Shown here: piece by piece, positions 16,572-25,776 of the stretch
Position numbering within the stretch: position 1 is the first letter of the stretch
Layout: each line of letters begins with the position of its first letter
Source: M3007 sp964550795
GTDB taxonomy: Bacteria; Bacteroidota; Bacteroidia; Chitinophagales; Saprospiraceae
DNA: 64,000 bases
Direction: 5' to 3'
Assembly (NCBI GenBank): GCA_964550795.1
Contig: CAZKBH010000007.1
Location: forward strand, 56,623 to 120,622
The notes under the pieces: generated by a model
What the model was told of the DNA's origin: nothing
What the model saw: the letters and a program-made list of their open reading frames with translations, nothing else
Databases searched by the model: none
Made by a program: the position numbers and the translations under genes

Positions 16572-17865
16572 TTACAACACCAGCCCCAACAACGGAGCCA
16601 GCGTAAAGCGCAGCCACTTAACCCTTCTTTTGCGCTTTTTTTGTTCCTCGCTCAGATCAGACAAAGCGGCGGGGCATTCGCCTCCGGGCGGCTTGCAAAG
16701 TAAGCGGTACTTTTCAAACAGCTCCTGCTGCTGAAGCGCCAGTAATGGATCTTTCACCCAGCCAGCCACTTCCGTATTAAATTTTTCCGAACTTTTATCC
16801 AAGTTGTAGCTTTGTCTATAGTCAGTGTTTTTAAATGGACAGTGCGAGCGCCGCAGTATTCATACAACTGGATGCCCGCCCGCCGGTAGCGGCCCCGTCG
16901 GTTGGCGTAAATGGCCTGGATAATTGGCAGATCGTTGGAGAGGTCGGAATTGGTGATGACTCGGATGCGGACGCCGCGTTTGTGCGCCGCTTTCAGGCAT
17001 TTGAACCAGCTGCGCGTCAGCAGGAAATAAGAGGTCTCAATGTCCACCGTGCTATCTGCTGCTGCGATCAATCCCTGCAGCGCGTGCGTGACGCGGCGGT
17101 CAATACGGTTTGAACGGCGGATACGGCCGTTTTTCTGGCGAGTGAAGCTCGGATAAACAAATTGTACCGGATTTGCAGTGGGTTGCACCACGTCCGAAAG
17201 ACTGACCTTGTCGCCCCCCCGGACCTTACGCAGATGAGGCATTTGTCTTCTCACGCTGATCGCAGCGGAATCCANNNNNNNNNNTTAAAGGTGCCTTTTA
17301 AGTCGGTGCAAAGGACCTCGTGTTCCCACATTTCATAGAAGTGTTTGCGCGCTTCCTCTACTGCCGTCTCACTTCGTATCAATACCTCGCGGTCCAGAAA
17401 ATTCCCGACGGAGTCCATTAGATAGTACTGGTCTTTCATATTGCGGCCCCCGATCAAGCAATACTGACCGTCCACCACAAGCATCTTACCATGCATCCGA
17501 CGATAGATCATGAATGGCCTTTTCCAGCTTTTTTTGTTGTAAATTTTGATCTGTACACCCTGGTCTTTCATGTACAAGAGCATCTCAGCGGGGACTCTTT
17601 CCCCCATTCCATCCAGAATCATGCTGACTTGAACGCCTCTTTTTGCCGCGTCGGCCATCAATTTTAGGTTATTGTAGCCTACCTCGTCGCCTTCAATGAT
17701 ATAGGTGCAAAACAGCATTTCTTTTCTAGCATCTCGCATCAAATTATTTCGAACGGTCAGCGCACTATATTCATCACTTAAGATGCGAAATAACTCGTCG
17801 TTATTCTGAGAAAAGCTGGTGTTGGCAAAGCATAGCGTTATTAAAAAAGGCAGGATGCATTTCAT
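16572..17865 (-). pseudogene. phospholipase D-like protein, broken by a gap and by a deletion in the second HKD motif
   Basis: Reads from ATG 17865 with a signal peptide (MKCILPFLITLCFANTSFSQ). The first HKD motif is intact: HGKMLVVDGQYCLIGGRN. Ten Ns at 17275-17284 interrupt the frame; past them the open frame resumes with AISVRRQMPHLRKV and runs to IRVITNSDLSNDLPIIQ. The second motif starts HLKTLTID, but the roughly ten residues normally following it (FIGSxN type) are missing, and the frame shifts before NLDKSSEKFNTEVAGWVKD, so the frame in use ends at TGA 16754 and the true C-terminus to 16572 is out of frame. Family members are cardiolipin synthases or secreted phospholipases. Both defects could be assembly errors; as given the gene is not functional. 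Confidence 0.75.
17275..17284. other. assembly gap (10 N) inside the phospholipase D-like gene
   Basis: The open frame on the two sides differs, so the true gap length is not 10 modulo 3. The Ns are a placeholder. Confidence 0.95.
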
Positions 17866-18070
17866 GTAATTTTTTTTCTAAAATATGTAAAAGGTGTTCT
17901 GGGGTCGAGTTTGTTCAAAAAATGTGGCACACCAGGTGCCGCATCCACCGAATGTTTTATGAATTGGGTAGCTACCAAAAGTACGTCAAAAAGTCCCAAT
18001 TTTCCTATTTATAAGTAGATAATAACCAGTTGGGAACGGGTGAGGATTGCCTCAACCGTCTCAGCTAAAT

Positions 18071-19885
18071 TTACCGCCAAATCTCCGCTTTCAAATCCCC
18101 CACATACACCTCCTGCCCTCCCGGATTCCAGATATAAATGGTCAATCGGCTACCCGCATCAAAACCCTGGGGAACCCGGACGAAAAAAGCGGCCTCGCCC
18201 CATTCACCTGTTCCCCGAGTTTTCCAAAGCGTATATCGCGGGTTAGACAGGTGCGTGGCGATATTGATGGCGCGATATTTCATTACTTTATCCTGATTGT
18301 TTGAAAAATCGGTCACAATTTTGGCCACATGGTCAACAGACATCGCTGCTTGGCCCGCCGGAACAAATCCCGCTACTGACACCCGGATCCAATCACCCGG
18401 CAGGAGCTGAGCAGTATCGTTGCGAATGGTGTAGGTTTGATGAAATTCGCCTTTGCAAGCATGTGCCAGCCGCCCAGCCATCTGAATGCTTAAATCGGAG
18501 GCAGTATCTACGGATAAGGTCATCAATGGTCTAAACCGTTCCAGTTGATTTTTCGGCTGCGGTTCTCCGCTTTCAAAGGCATTGAGCGCACGCTCGGAAC
18601 CCGAGGTTTGCCCAAAAGCAGCCTGATAAAAAGCCCAATTGCCGCGTTCAGACCAAAACATACCCTTTTTTACCTGCCAGGTCTGAAATATATTTAACAC
18701 GATGAAAAACAAGAGGAGGAGAGCCGGCAACCACTTTTTTCTCCAGGATGCCAGCCAGGCCGCGAGTGGAACGGCCAACAAAGGGTATATATCTACCATG
18801 GGCCGCGAGCCAAATCCATTGATGTACATCCAGCACCACCAGGCGTAACTGATATACCAGTGCAAGGGCAGGAGCATCAGCAGGGGTATTTGCAACTCGG
18901 GCGCAAGCCGACGAAGCAGGAACCAGCCCCAAATGGCCAGCAACATGACCGGCGTGTAAATCAACCAGCCGTTCTGGAAGCTGAACAGACCATCCAGAAT
19001 GTGTGGGTTGACCCAATCAAAAGTTTCGTTCTGATAGGCGTAATACCACCACTTTCCACTGACCAGTTTCCAATAAAACGCCTGCGGCAAAAGCGCGCAA
19101 CAAAAAGCCAGCAATGCCGCAGCGATACTCATGCGTTGCTTTATCCAAAAACGCAATCGAGCGGGCACATCCGGCCATTTTTGAATTCCCCAAAACATAG
19201 GGACCAACACCAACAGCAAATCTTGCGTCCGAACAAGGGCGATTAAACCCAAAGTAAGGCCCATCACGATTCCACGGCCTGCGTTGGGTGTTTCATACCA
19301 GTTTCGAACTGCCAGCAGCAAATATGCAGCCAGGCAAAAAGCTACGGGATGCGCCATTCCGAGCGTGTAAGTCCCAAAGAAAAACAGATTGGTACCTAAG
19401 CCGAGCGTGGCCGTTACGGCGAGACTGACGTTTTCTGAAAACGTGTACCGAAGGTTTTTAAATACAAAAAAAAGCCCCAAAACGATGAAAAACTGGGTCG
19501 AAAGCGACATCGCCCAGGTGTAGGGTGCACTGAACCCATCGGCAGGGTAGCTGCCGCTCAGGAGGCAAAAAACATGTGCGAGCGCAAAAAAAGGAGCTTC
19601 CAGCAATGCAACGCCCATGGGGTATTTCACCGCGATTTTTCCAAGCGGGGTAGGGCGCAAGCCATAAGCGTCCTTGCGTGGGTCCGAACGGTTCGGATAG
19701 TTGGTTTGCCAAGCCGCGATTGTTTTGGAATAGTCGCCCGAGTCGTGATAGAGTAAAATGGCAGGCAAATGCACGTAATAGCCCCAAGCATCGCTGCCAT
19801 CCAGGGTAGCGCGGGCCCGTTCCGTGTAAACAAGCGAAACGAAATAACAAAGGGCCATAAAGGCTAACAGGAGGCGGATGCGCAT
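18071..19885 (-). CDS. multi-pass GT-C-like membrane protein
   Basis: Protein of 604 residues. A short signal-anchor (MRIRLLLAFMALCYFVSLVY) is followed by a first loop with acidic and aromatic residues (LDGSDAWGYYVHLPAILLYH) and about ten membrane segments, then a periplasmic C-terminal domain of about 170 residues rich in beta strands. The layout fits lipid-linked-sugar glycosyltransferases of the GT-C fold (PMT/ArnT/GT39-like), but no family signature is clear enough to name a substrate. The ATG lies 8 bases from a perfect -7 box. The 205 bases between its stop and the phospholipase gene hold only a small hairpin (GGCAC/GTGCC). Confidence 0.65.
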   Translation of the reverse strand: MRIRLLLAFMALCYFVSLVYTERARATLDGSDAWGYYVHLPAILLYHDSGDYSKTIAAWQTNYPNRSDPRKDAYGLRPTPLGKIAVKYPMGVALLEAPFFALAHVFCLLSGSYPADGFSAPYTWAMSLSTQFFIVLGLFFVFKNLRYTFSENVSLAVTATLGLGTNLFFFGTYTLGMAHPVAFCLAAYLLLAVRNWYETPNAGRGIVMGLTLGLIALVRTQDLLLVLVPMFWGIQKWPDVPARLRFWIKQRMSIAAALLAFCCALLPQAFYWKLVSGKWWYYAYQNETFDWVNPHILDGLFSFQNGWLIYTPVMLLAIWGWFLLRRLAPELQIPLLMLLPLHWYISYAWWCWMYINGFGSRPMVDIYPLLAVPLAAWLASWRKKWLPALLLLFFIVLNIFQTWQVKKGMFWSERGNWAFYQAAFGQTSGSERALNAFESGEPQPKNQLERFRPLMTLSVDTASDLSIQMAGRLAHACKGEFHQTYTIRNDTAQLLPGDWIRVSVAGFVPAGQAAMSVDHVAKIVTDFSNNQDKVMKYRAINIATHLSNPRYTLWKTRGTGEWGEAAFFVRVPQGFDAGSRLTIYIWNPGGQEVYVGDLKAEIWR

Positions 19886-19893
19886 AACGCGGC

Positions 19894-19901
19894 CAAAGGT
19901 A
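19894..19901 (-). promoter_or_regulatory. -7 box TACCTTTG abutting the GT-C-like gene
   Basis: Perfect TAnnTTTG on the minus strand with 8 bases to ATG 19885, implying a very short or absent leader. Confidence 0.55.
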
Positions 19902-19936
19902 ACCCATGATTCAGGTGATTCCCAAGCTCAATGCGC

Positions 19937-19944
19937 TACCTTTG
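19937..19944 (+). promoter_or_regulatory. -7 box TACCTTTG for the haloperoxidase-like gene
   Basis: Perfect TAnnTTTG, 47 bases before ATG 19992 and divergent from the box at 19894. Confidence 0.55.
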
Positions 19945-19991
19945 CGAGTCCGTTAAGTAACTGTTTTAGAAAATCAAGATCTCCTGCGTAG

Positions 19992-22154
19992 ATGTACCAC
20001 CTGTTTCCAAAAACTACCGTCGCGCTTTTTGCAGCGGCACTTTTTATCCAGTCGCTCGCTGCGCAGCATTCCGTTGCTCGGGAATGGAACGAGGCCTTGT
20101 TAAAAACCATTCAGGAAGACCTCGCCCGTCCACATGTGCAAGCCCGCAATATTTTTCATTTTTCCGTGGCGATGTACGATGCCTGGGCCATTTACGACGA
20201 GGAAGCCGAGACCTATTTACTGGGTAAAAATGTGAATGATTTTGATTGTCCCTGCAAAGACATTCCCAAGCCCGCTGACGTGGAAGCGGCGCGCAAAGAA
20301 GCCATGAGTTTTGCGGCATATCGCTTTTTGCTGGCTCGATTTACGAAGTCGCCTCAAGCCACCACCTCGGTGACCCGATTTCGGGATCTTATGACTAAAC
20401 TCGGGTACGATCCCCGCCAATATTCCTCAGATTATACCACTGGCTCGCCGGCAGCCTTGGGCAACTATCTCGCCCAGTGCATTCTTCAAATGGGCGGGAA
20501 AGATGGTGCCCACGAAAGCACGAATTTTACACCCCCCAAGTTTAATCCCCTTAACCCGCCTTTAGATGTGGTCGCTCCGGGCGCTGGAATGGATATTAAT
20601 CCCAACCACTGGCAAGCCCTTAAATTAAAAAGCGCCATTGATCTGGACGGTTATCCTGTAATGGAATGCAATTGTCTGGGTCGCTCGTTTTCCACACTAA
20701 TTGACTCTGTGGATGAGAACGGCCGCCGACGTTTCACGGGCACTCAAACTTTTCAGGGGACCGATTGGGGGCGGGTAAAACCCTTCGCGTTGAAAAAGGA
20801 AACCCGGGTTTTTTACAACCGCAACCGGTACGACTATTGCCTTTATCATGACCTCGGCAAAGATTTTTTTCCTCGCCTGGACACGCTCAAGGGAGGCGGA
20901 ACGTCCAAAGAATATCAATGGAATTTTGCACTGGTGGGCGCTTGGTCCGCACTCCTGAATCCAGACGATTCCACTCGTTGGGAAGTCTCCCCGCGCAGCA
21001 TGGGCAATCTGCAAACGTATCCCCGAAATTTGTCGGAATTGCCTGGTTTTTACGGACTTGAAACGGGGCGCGACCCAGGCACGGGATATGCCGTGAATCC
21101 TAAAACTGGCCAGCCATACGCCCCAACCATGGCATTACGCGGCGATTTTATCCGTGCTGCGGTTCAATACTGGGCGGAAGGCCCGGAGGACCAAACTGCC
21201 TCCGGACATTGGTTGGCCATGTTAAATTACGTGAGCGACCAGCCAACTCTGGTTAAAAAATTCAATGGAAAGGGCCGGTTGATGAGCGATCTGGAATGGG
21301 ATGTCAAGGCCTGTTTCACTCTCGGGGCCGCCTTGCACGATGCAGCGATCACGGCCTGGGGAAACAAAGGCTGGTACGAAGGTGCCCGCCCCATCACTGC
21401 CCTGCGCTACATGGCTGGCCGCGGCCAAAGTTCAAATCCGGAATTACCGTCCTATCATCCGGCAGGAATTCCGCTGATCCCCGGGCGAATTGAGTTGGTG
21501 CAAAAAGGCGATTCTTTGGCGGGACCTGAAAATATCAACCTTGGCAAAATCAAAATGTACGCATGGAAAGGTCCGTTTGCCGTGGAAGAAGCAAAAACCC
21601 AGACTGCGGGAGTCGGCTGGATATTGGCCGAAAACTGGTTTCCGTATCAACCCAAAACGTTCATTTCCCCGCCATACGCCGGATTTGTTTCGGGGCATTC
21701 CACTTTTTCGCATTCCGCCGCTGAGGTTTTAAGTCTGTTGACCGGCGATGTCTATTTCCCCGGCGGCCTAGGCGAGTACAGTATCAAAGCAGACAGCCAT
21801 TTTTTGCGTTTGGAAAAAGGCCCCACAGCGGATGTCACCTTGCAATGGGCCACGTATCGCGATGCCGCCGATCAGGCAAGTTTGTCGCGCATCTGGAGCG
21901 GAGCCAACGCACCCTTCGACGATATTCCCGGACGGCTGATTGGCAGTGAAGTTGGGATGGAGGCATTCAAGTTGGCCAAAACCTATTTTTACAAGGATCA
22001 AGACCAGGATGGTTTTTGGAGCTACGAAGACTGCGACGACCAAAATGCCGCTGTCTATCCCGGCGCTGAAGAACTGTGCGACGGGATAGACAACGACTGT
22101 AATGGGATCATTGACGATAAAACGCCGCCTTGTAAGAAAAAGAAGAAGAAGTAA
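19992..22154 (+). CDS. vanadium haloperoxidase/PAP2-like protein with MopE-type metal-binding tail
   Basis: Protein of 720 residues with a signal peptide (MYHLFPKTTVALFAAALFIQSLAAQ). It belongs to the vanadium-dependent haloperoxidase branch of the PAP2 superfamily: motif 1 Lys459-x6-Arg466-Pro (KGWYEGARP), motif 2 SGHSTFS with His569. Motif 3, SR-x5-H, reads SRIWSGAN: Arg633 is present but the His that bonds vanadate is Asn639. Oxidation or phosphatase activity is therefore doubtful. Residues from about 670 form a MopE-like metal-binding motif (DQDQDGFWSYEDCDDQN, CDGIDNDCNGIIDD). The protein ends in TPPCKKKKKK. No T9SS domain was seen. The stop is one base from the convergent lysS stop, so the two transcripts must overlap. 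Confidence 0.85.
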   Translation: MYHLFPKTTVALFAAALFIQSLAAQHSVAREWNEALLKTIQEDLARPHVQARNIFHFSVAMYDAWAIYDEEAETYLLGKNVNDFDCPCKDIPKPADVEAARKEAMSFAAYRFLLARFTKSPQATTSVTRFRDLMTKLGYDPRQYSSDYTTGSPAALGNYLAQCILQMGGKDGAHESTNFTPPKFNPLNPPLDVVAPGAGMDINPNHWQALKLKSAIDLDGYPVMECNCLGRSFSTLIDSVDENGRRRFTGTQTFQGTDWGRVKPFALKKETRVFYNRNRYDYCLYHDLGKDFFPRLDTLKGGGTSKEYQWNFALVGAWSALLNPDDSTRWEVSPRSMGNLQTYPRNLSELPGFYGLETGRDPGTGYAVNPKTGQPYAPTMALRGDFIRAAVQYWAEGPEDQTASGHWLAMLNYVSDQPTLVKKFNGKGRLMSDLEWDVKACFTLGAALHDAAITAWGNKGWYEGARPITALRYMAGRGQSSNPELPSYHPAGIPLIPGRIELVQKGDSLAGPENINLGKIKMYAWKGPFAVEEAKTQTAGVGWILAENWFPYQPKTFISPPYAGFVSGHSTFSHSAAEVLSLLTGDVYFPGGLGEYSIKADSHFLRLEKGPTADVTLQWATYRDAADQASLSRIWSGANAPFDDIPGRLIGSEVGMEAFKLAKTYFYKDQDQDGFWSYEDCDDQNAAVYPGAEELCDGIDNDCNGIIDDKTPPCKKKKKK

Positions 22155-22155
22155 A

Positions 22156-23697
22156 TTAAACCTCTGGCCGCATTTGCGGGAAAAACAGCACTTCCTGAAT
22201 GCTCGCTTGTCCCGTAAACATCATCGCCAAGCGGTCAATGCCGAAGCCGATGCCTGCGGTAGGCGGCATCCCGTATTCCAGGGCGCGCAGGAAATCTTCA
22301 TCCATGGCCATGGCTTCTTCGTCACCTCGCGCGGCCAGGCTGAGTTGTTCTTCAAAACGCTCGCGCTGATCAATCGGATCATTTAATTCTGAATAGGCGT
22401 TTGCCACTTCTTTTCCATTGACGAACAATTCAAAACGCTCTACCAAACCGGGTTTGCTGCGGTGCTTTTTGGTCAGCGGCGACATTTCCATGGGATAATC
22501 AATCAAAAAGGTCGGCTGAATGAGGTTGGCCTCCACTTTTTCGCCAAAAATCTCATCTATCAACTTGGCTTTGCCCATTGAAGCGTCAATCTCGATGTGC
22601 TCTTTTTTGCAATAGCTGCGCAATTCGGTTTCGTCCGCAGATTCCACATTCAAGCCGGTGTATTCGTGGATGGCATCAAACATGGTAAGGCGGCGGTATG
22701 GACCGGCAAACTCAATGATGTTTTCGCCCACTTGCGCGGTGCTGCCGCCCGTTTCGTGTATGGCCCGCGCTACCTGTTCGAGCATTTTTTCGGTAATATC
22801 CATCATCCAATGATAGTCCTTGTAGGCTACATAGAATTCCAGCGCCGTAAATTCCGGGTTGTGCGTGCGGTCCATGCCTTCGTTTCGGAACATTTTGGCA
22901 AACTCATACACCCCGTCGAATCCCGCCACGATGAGCCGTTTCAAATACAGCTCATTCGCGATACGCAGGTACAATTGCATGTCCAGCGTGTTGTGGTGGG
23001 TGGTAAATGGCCTGGCCGCCGCACCGCCGTGAATGGGTTGCAGAATGGGCGTTTCAACTTCCAATAATCCCAACTCATCCAGAAAATTCCGCATGGTTTT
23101 GATCAATTTGCTGCGTTTGATAAAAATCTGCCGGAACTCGGTGTTGACCGTCAAGTCCACATACCGCATCCGATAACGCAGTTCGGGATCCGTAAACGCA
23201 TCAAAAACATTCCCATCGGCGTCTTTTTTGACCACAGGCAATGGACGAAGGCTTTTGGCCAAAAACTTGAATTCCTGCACGTGCACACTCACTTCTCCGG
23301 TTTTGGTCCGAAAAGCATAACCTTTCACGCCTACATAATCCCCCAAATCGAGGAGCTTTTTGATAGCAATATCAAACAAAGGTGCTTCCGCGCCAGCCTC
23401 GGTACTGCTCAAAAAATCGTCGCGACGCAGGTAGAGTTGGATTCTGCCGCTGGAGTCCTGCAAGTTCATGAACATTGCTTTGCCTGCCTCGCGGCTCGCC
23501 ATGATTCGTCCGGCAAGTGCCACCGTTTGATAATTAAGACGGTTTTTACTGCCATCTTCCAAAATCTCCTCCTGATAGTTTTGGGTAATATCGCTTGCGA
23601 ACGCCGTTACGTCGAACAAATCAGCAGGGTAGGGGTCAATACCGAGTTCGCGGAGTTTGGCGAGCGACTCCCGGCGCAGCAGTTCTTGTTCAGTCAT
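22156..23697 (-). CDS. lysS: lysyl-tRNA synthetase, class II
   Basis: Charges tRNA-Lys in the cytoplasm. The 513 residues are a normal length. An N-terminal OB-fold anticodon-binding domain includes VALAGRIMASREAGKAMFMN. The class II catalytic core carries motif 2 (FRNEGMDRTHNPEFTALEFY) and motif 3 (GIGFGIDRLAMMFTG). It ends with the typical SIQEVLFFPQMRPEV. Single gene with its own promoter at 23759. No T-box or other leader element is visible. Its stop lies one base from the stop of the convergent haloperoxidase-like gene. Confidence 0.98.
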   Translation of the reverse strand: MTEQELLRRESLAKLRELGIDPYPADLFDVTAFASDITQNYQEEILEDGSKNRLNYQTVALAGRIMASREAGKAMFMNLQDSSGRIQLYLRRDDFLSSTEAGAEAPLFDIAIKKLLDLGDYVGVKGYAFRTKTGEVSVHVQEFKFLAKSLRPLPVVKKDADGNVFDAFTDPELRYRMRYVDLTVNTEFRQIFIKRSKLIKTMRNFLDELGLLEVETPILQPIHGGAAARPFTTHHNTLDMQLYLRIANELYLKRLIVAGFDGVYEFAKMFRNEGMDRTHNPEFTALEFYVAYKDYHWMMDITEKMLEQVARAIHETGGSTAQVGENIIEFAGPYRRLTMFDAIHEYTGLNVESADETELRSYCKKEHIEIDASMGKAKLIDEIFGEKVEANLIQPTFLIDYPMEMSPLTKKHRSKPGLVERFELFVNGKEVANAYSELNDPIDQRERFEEQLSLAARGDEEAMAMDEDFLRALEYGMPPTAGIGFGIDRLAMMFTGQASIQEVLFFPQMRPEV

Positions 23698-23758
23698 TGT
23701 GTGTTGTAGATAAGTGATTGGAAGCCTGAGGTGATTATTTCATCGGTACTTCGGGGCG

Positions 23759-23766
23759 CAAAAGTA
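23759..23766 (-). promoter_or_regulatory. -7 box TACTTTTG for lysS
   Basis: Perfect TAnnTTTG on the minus strand followed by GCGCCCC. It gives a leader of about 55 bases to ATG 23697. Confidence 0.55.
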
Positions 23767-23856
23767 GCACATTGGCTCCAAAAAAAAGCCGCCCGGCAGC
23801 TACAGACTGACGAGCGGACACGGGCATTCGATTCTTAATATCTTGAAAGCGGGTAC

Positions 23857-24549
23857 TTAGTTAAAGGTGCTTCTGTCTTTGAAATAATAAGTCAAGGCAA
23901 CCCGAATCGTACTGCTGTAAATTTTGTGATTTTCAGTGGCAAACGGGATGTTTCTGTACATATTCCTGGCACCGAGGTAATAACGAGCACTGACATTAAA
24001 ACGTCCACTGCCTGCGCTGATTCCGAGGGCGGGTCCAAAATCCATACCCGAGAAAGCTTCATTTAGCAGGGTTACCTGGGTCGCATTGACGATGTTATCG
24101 TAATCGCTCACGTACATCTCTCGGTGTGTGCGGTCGAGTTGATGAAAGTTTGTGCCAAAAAATCCACCCGCTTGCAGCCGAACTGGTACCGTTTCAAATG
24201 GCTGATAACCAGCAAACACACCTGCTTCGAAAGAATTGTAAAAGAACTCGTAGCTGCGGACGCTTGGTTTGTTTTCTGGATTATACTGTACCGTTTTTGC
24301 AATGGCCCCTTTTTGGGCAAAAGCGATCTCGGTGTTTAGTTCAAAATTTTGGCCGAAACCAAGTAAAATCGAAAATCCTGCGGTGGCACTTAGGCGACCT
24401 GAGGAAGTGGTGAATAGGTCAGCGCGGAGGCTTGAATAATTGCTGCCAAAGATTACACCCATTTTGTAGTCTGTTTGAGCTTTGACAGCCATGTTGTTCA
24501 AAAAGAGCGCAATTACGAATGAAACCGAAGCGATTACTTTAAAGTTCAT
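23857..24549 (-). CDS. outer-membrane beta-barrel protein (PorT-like family)
   Basis: Protein of 230 residues with a signal peptide (MNFKVIASVSFVIALFLNNMAVKAQ) followed by alternating amphipathic strands such as YKMGVIFGSNYSSL, FELNTEIAFAQKGA and the last strand STIRVALTYYFKD, which ends near an aromatic residue. This is the usual layout of small Bacteroidota outer-membrane beta-barrel proteins (PF13568-type). Function is unknown; these proteins are often pores or structural. Single gene with a -7 box about 105 bases upstream. In the 319-base gap to hisA nothing but this promoter was recognised. Confidence 0.75.
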   Translation of the reverse strand: MNFKVIASVSFVIALFLNNMAVKAQTDYKMGVIFGSNYSSLRADLFTTSSGRLSATAGFSILLGFGQNFELNTEIAFAQKGAIAKTVQYNPENKPSVRSYEFFYNSFEAGVFAGYQPFETVPVRLQAGGFFGTNFHQLDRTHREMYVSDYDNIVNATQVTLLNEAFSGMDFGPALGISAGSGRFNVSARYYLGARNMYRNIPFATENHKIYSSTIRVALTYYFKDRSTFN

Positions 24550-24653
24550 GAAAGGCAGGAGGCAAATGATGAAAATTCTGTGAAATTTGTTTTCGTAAAA
24601 TTTTATCCTACTTGGCAGAACTTCAAGCGACCGAAATCAAATTTAATTCTGCA

Positions 24654-24661
24654 CAAAGGTA
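24654..24661 (-). promoter_or_regulatory. -7 box TACCTTTG for the beta-barrel gene
   Basis: Perfect TAnnTTTG on the minus strand, about 105 bases before ATG 24549. Confidence 0.4.
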
Positions 24662-24868
24662 CTTAGGCCAATATGACCGAAACAAGAGTTTGCGAAAAAA
24701 AACATAAGATTTAACCTTTGAGCCAAACCTTTATTCCGCTTTAAACCTAGTTTTAACGGTAGGACAATACAATTGTTCCACCGACCCATTGGCCAATGCA
24801 CAATACTGTCCATTTCTTGACAAAAAAGGGTAGGGGGGACTGCTATTCGAGTTGCCCCAGCCATGATT

Positions 24869-25591
24869 TTACCCTTTCGTGTAAACCCTGAAAAATTGTA
24901 ATGGAATTTTGCCTTCAAAAAAGGCCTTACCTACAATGGCTCCCGCGCAGCCGATTTCACGGAGCGTCTCCAAATCGGCAACGTCCCGAACACCGCCGCT
25001 CGCTACGAGCTCAATGTCCGGAAATTGCGCTAGAATATCCTTGTAGAGTTCCTTGCCCGGCCCCGTTAGTTCGCCATCTCGAGCAATATCTGTCACGGTA
25101 AAACTGCGTACACCCAGGCGCTGCATTTGTCCTAAAAAATCAAAGATGCCGACCTCCGTCTGTTCTGCCCAGCCATGGACGGCCAGTTGACGTTCGCGCA
25201 CATCTGCACCGACCAGGAAGCGATCGGGACCGAATTTATCTACCCAGGCAGAAAATTCATCCTGCGCCAATAGGGCCACACTGCCAACCGAAAACAGCAT
25301 CGCCCCGGCGTCCCAAACTTGTTTCAGAGACGGAATGCTGCGCAATCCACCACCGTAATCAATTTCAAGGCGGGTTCTCGCAGCTACTTCGGCCAAAATG
25401 TGCAGGTTTGCCGGGCGACCGGTTCTGGCGCCATCGAGGTCCACCATGTGTAATCGCTTGATGCCTGCAGCTTCAAGTTCTTGCGCCAATTCGAGAGGAC
25501 TGGCGTCGTATTCTGTTTTTTGTTCAAAATCACCTTGGCGCAGGCGGACAAGTTTGCCGTCGAGTAGATCGAAAGAAGGGATAATTTGCAT
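24869..25591 (-). CDS. hisA: phosphoribosylformimino-5-aminoimidazole carboxamide ribotide isomerase
   Basis: Histidine biosynthesis enzyme that opens the ribose ring of ProFAR to PRFAR. The 240-residue TIM barrel begins MQIIPSFDLLDGKLVRLRQGD, with the first catalytic Asp in SFDLLDG. The second is in VTDIARDGELTGPG. Phosphate-binding glycines lie in YGGGLRS and ASGGVRD. HisF is related, but the FDLLDGKLVRL start and the ARDGELTG motif favour HisA. No other his gene is adjacent, so it sits outside a his operon here. A weak -7 box (CACCTTTG) lies about 45 bases upstream. Confidence 0.93.
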   Translation of the reverse strand: MQIIPSFDLLDGKLVRLRQGDFEQKTEYDASPLELAQELEAAGIKRLHMVDLDGARTGRPANLHILAEVAARTRLEIDYGGGLRSIPSLKQVWDAGAMLFSVGSVALLAQDEFSAWVDKFGPDRFLVGADVRERQLAVHGWAEQTEVGIFDFLGQMQRLGVRSFTVTDIARDGELTGPGKELYKDILAQFPDIELVASGGVRDVADLETLREIGCAGAIVGKAFFEGKIPLQFFRVYTKG

Positions 25592-25741
25592 GGTATAGAC
25601 TGCGTTCTGTGGACTTTAAAGGGTTTTAAGCGGGGCAAAGGTGGGGAATTTCAGAGCAGTTTTTTTACAATCTTTGTATTTGAAATGATGACCAATCAAG
25701 CCTGAAAGCCTTGCAAACCCTGATAGTTGGCAAATCTGCCT

Positions 25742-25749
25742 TACTTTCG
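25742..25749 (+). promoter_or_regulatory. -7 box TACTTTCG for the amidase
   Basis: One mismatch to TAnnTTTG, 27 bases before ATG 25777. Confidence 0.4.
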
Positions 25750-25776
25750 CGCTACAAAACAGACTCACACACCGAA

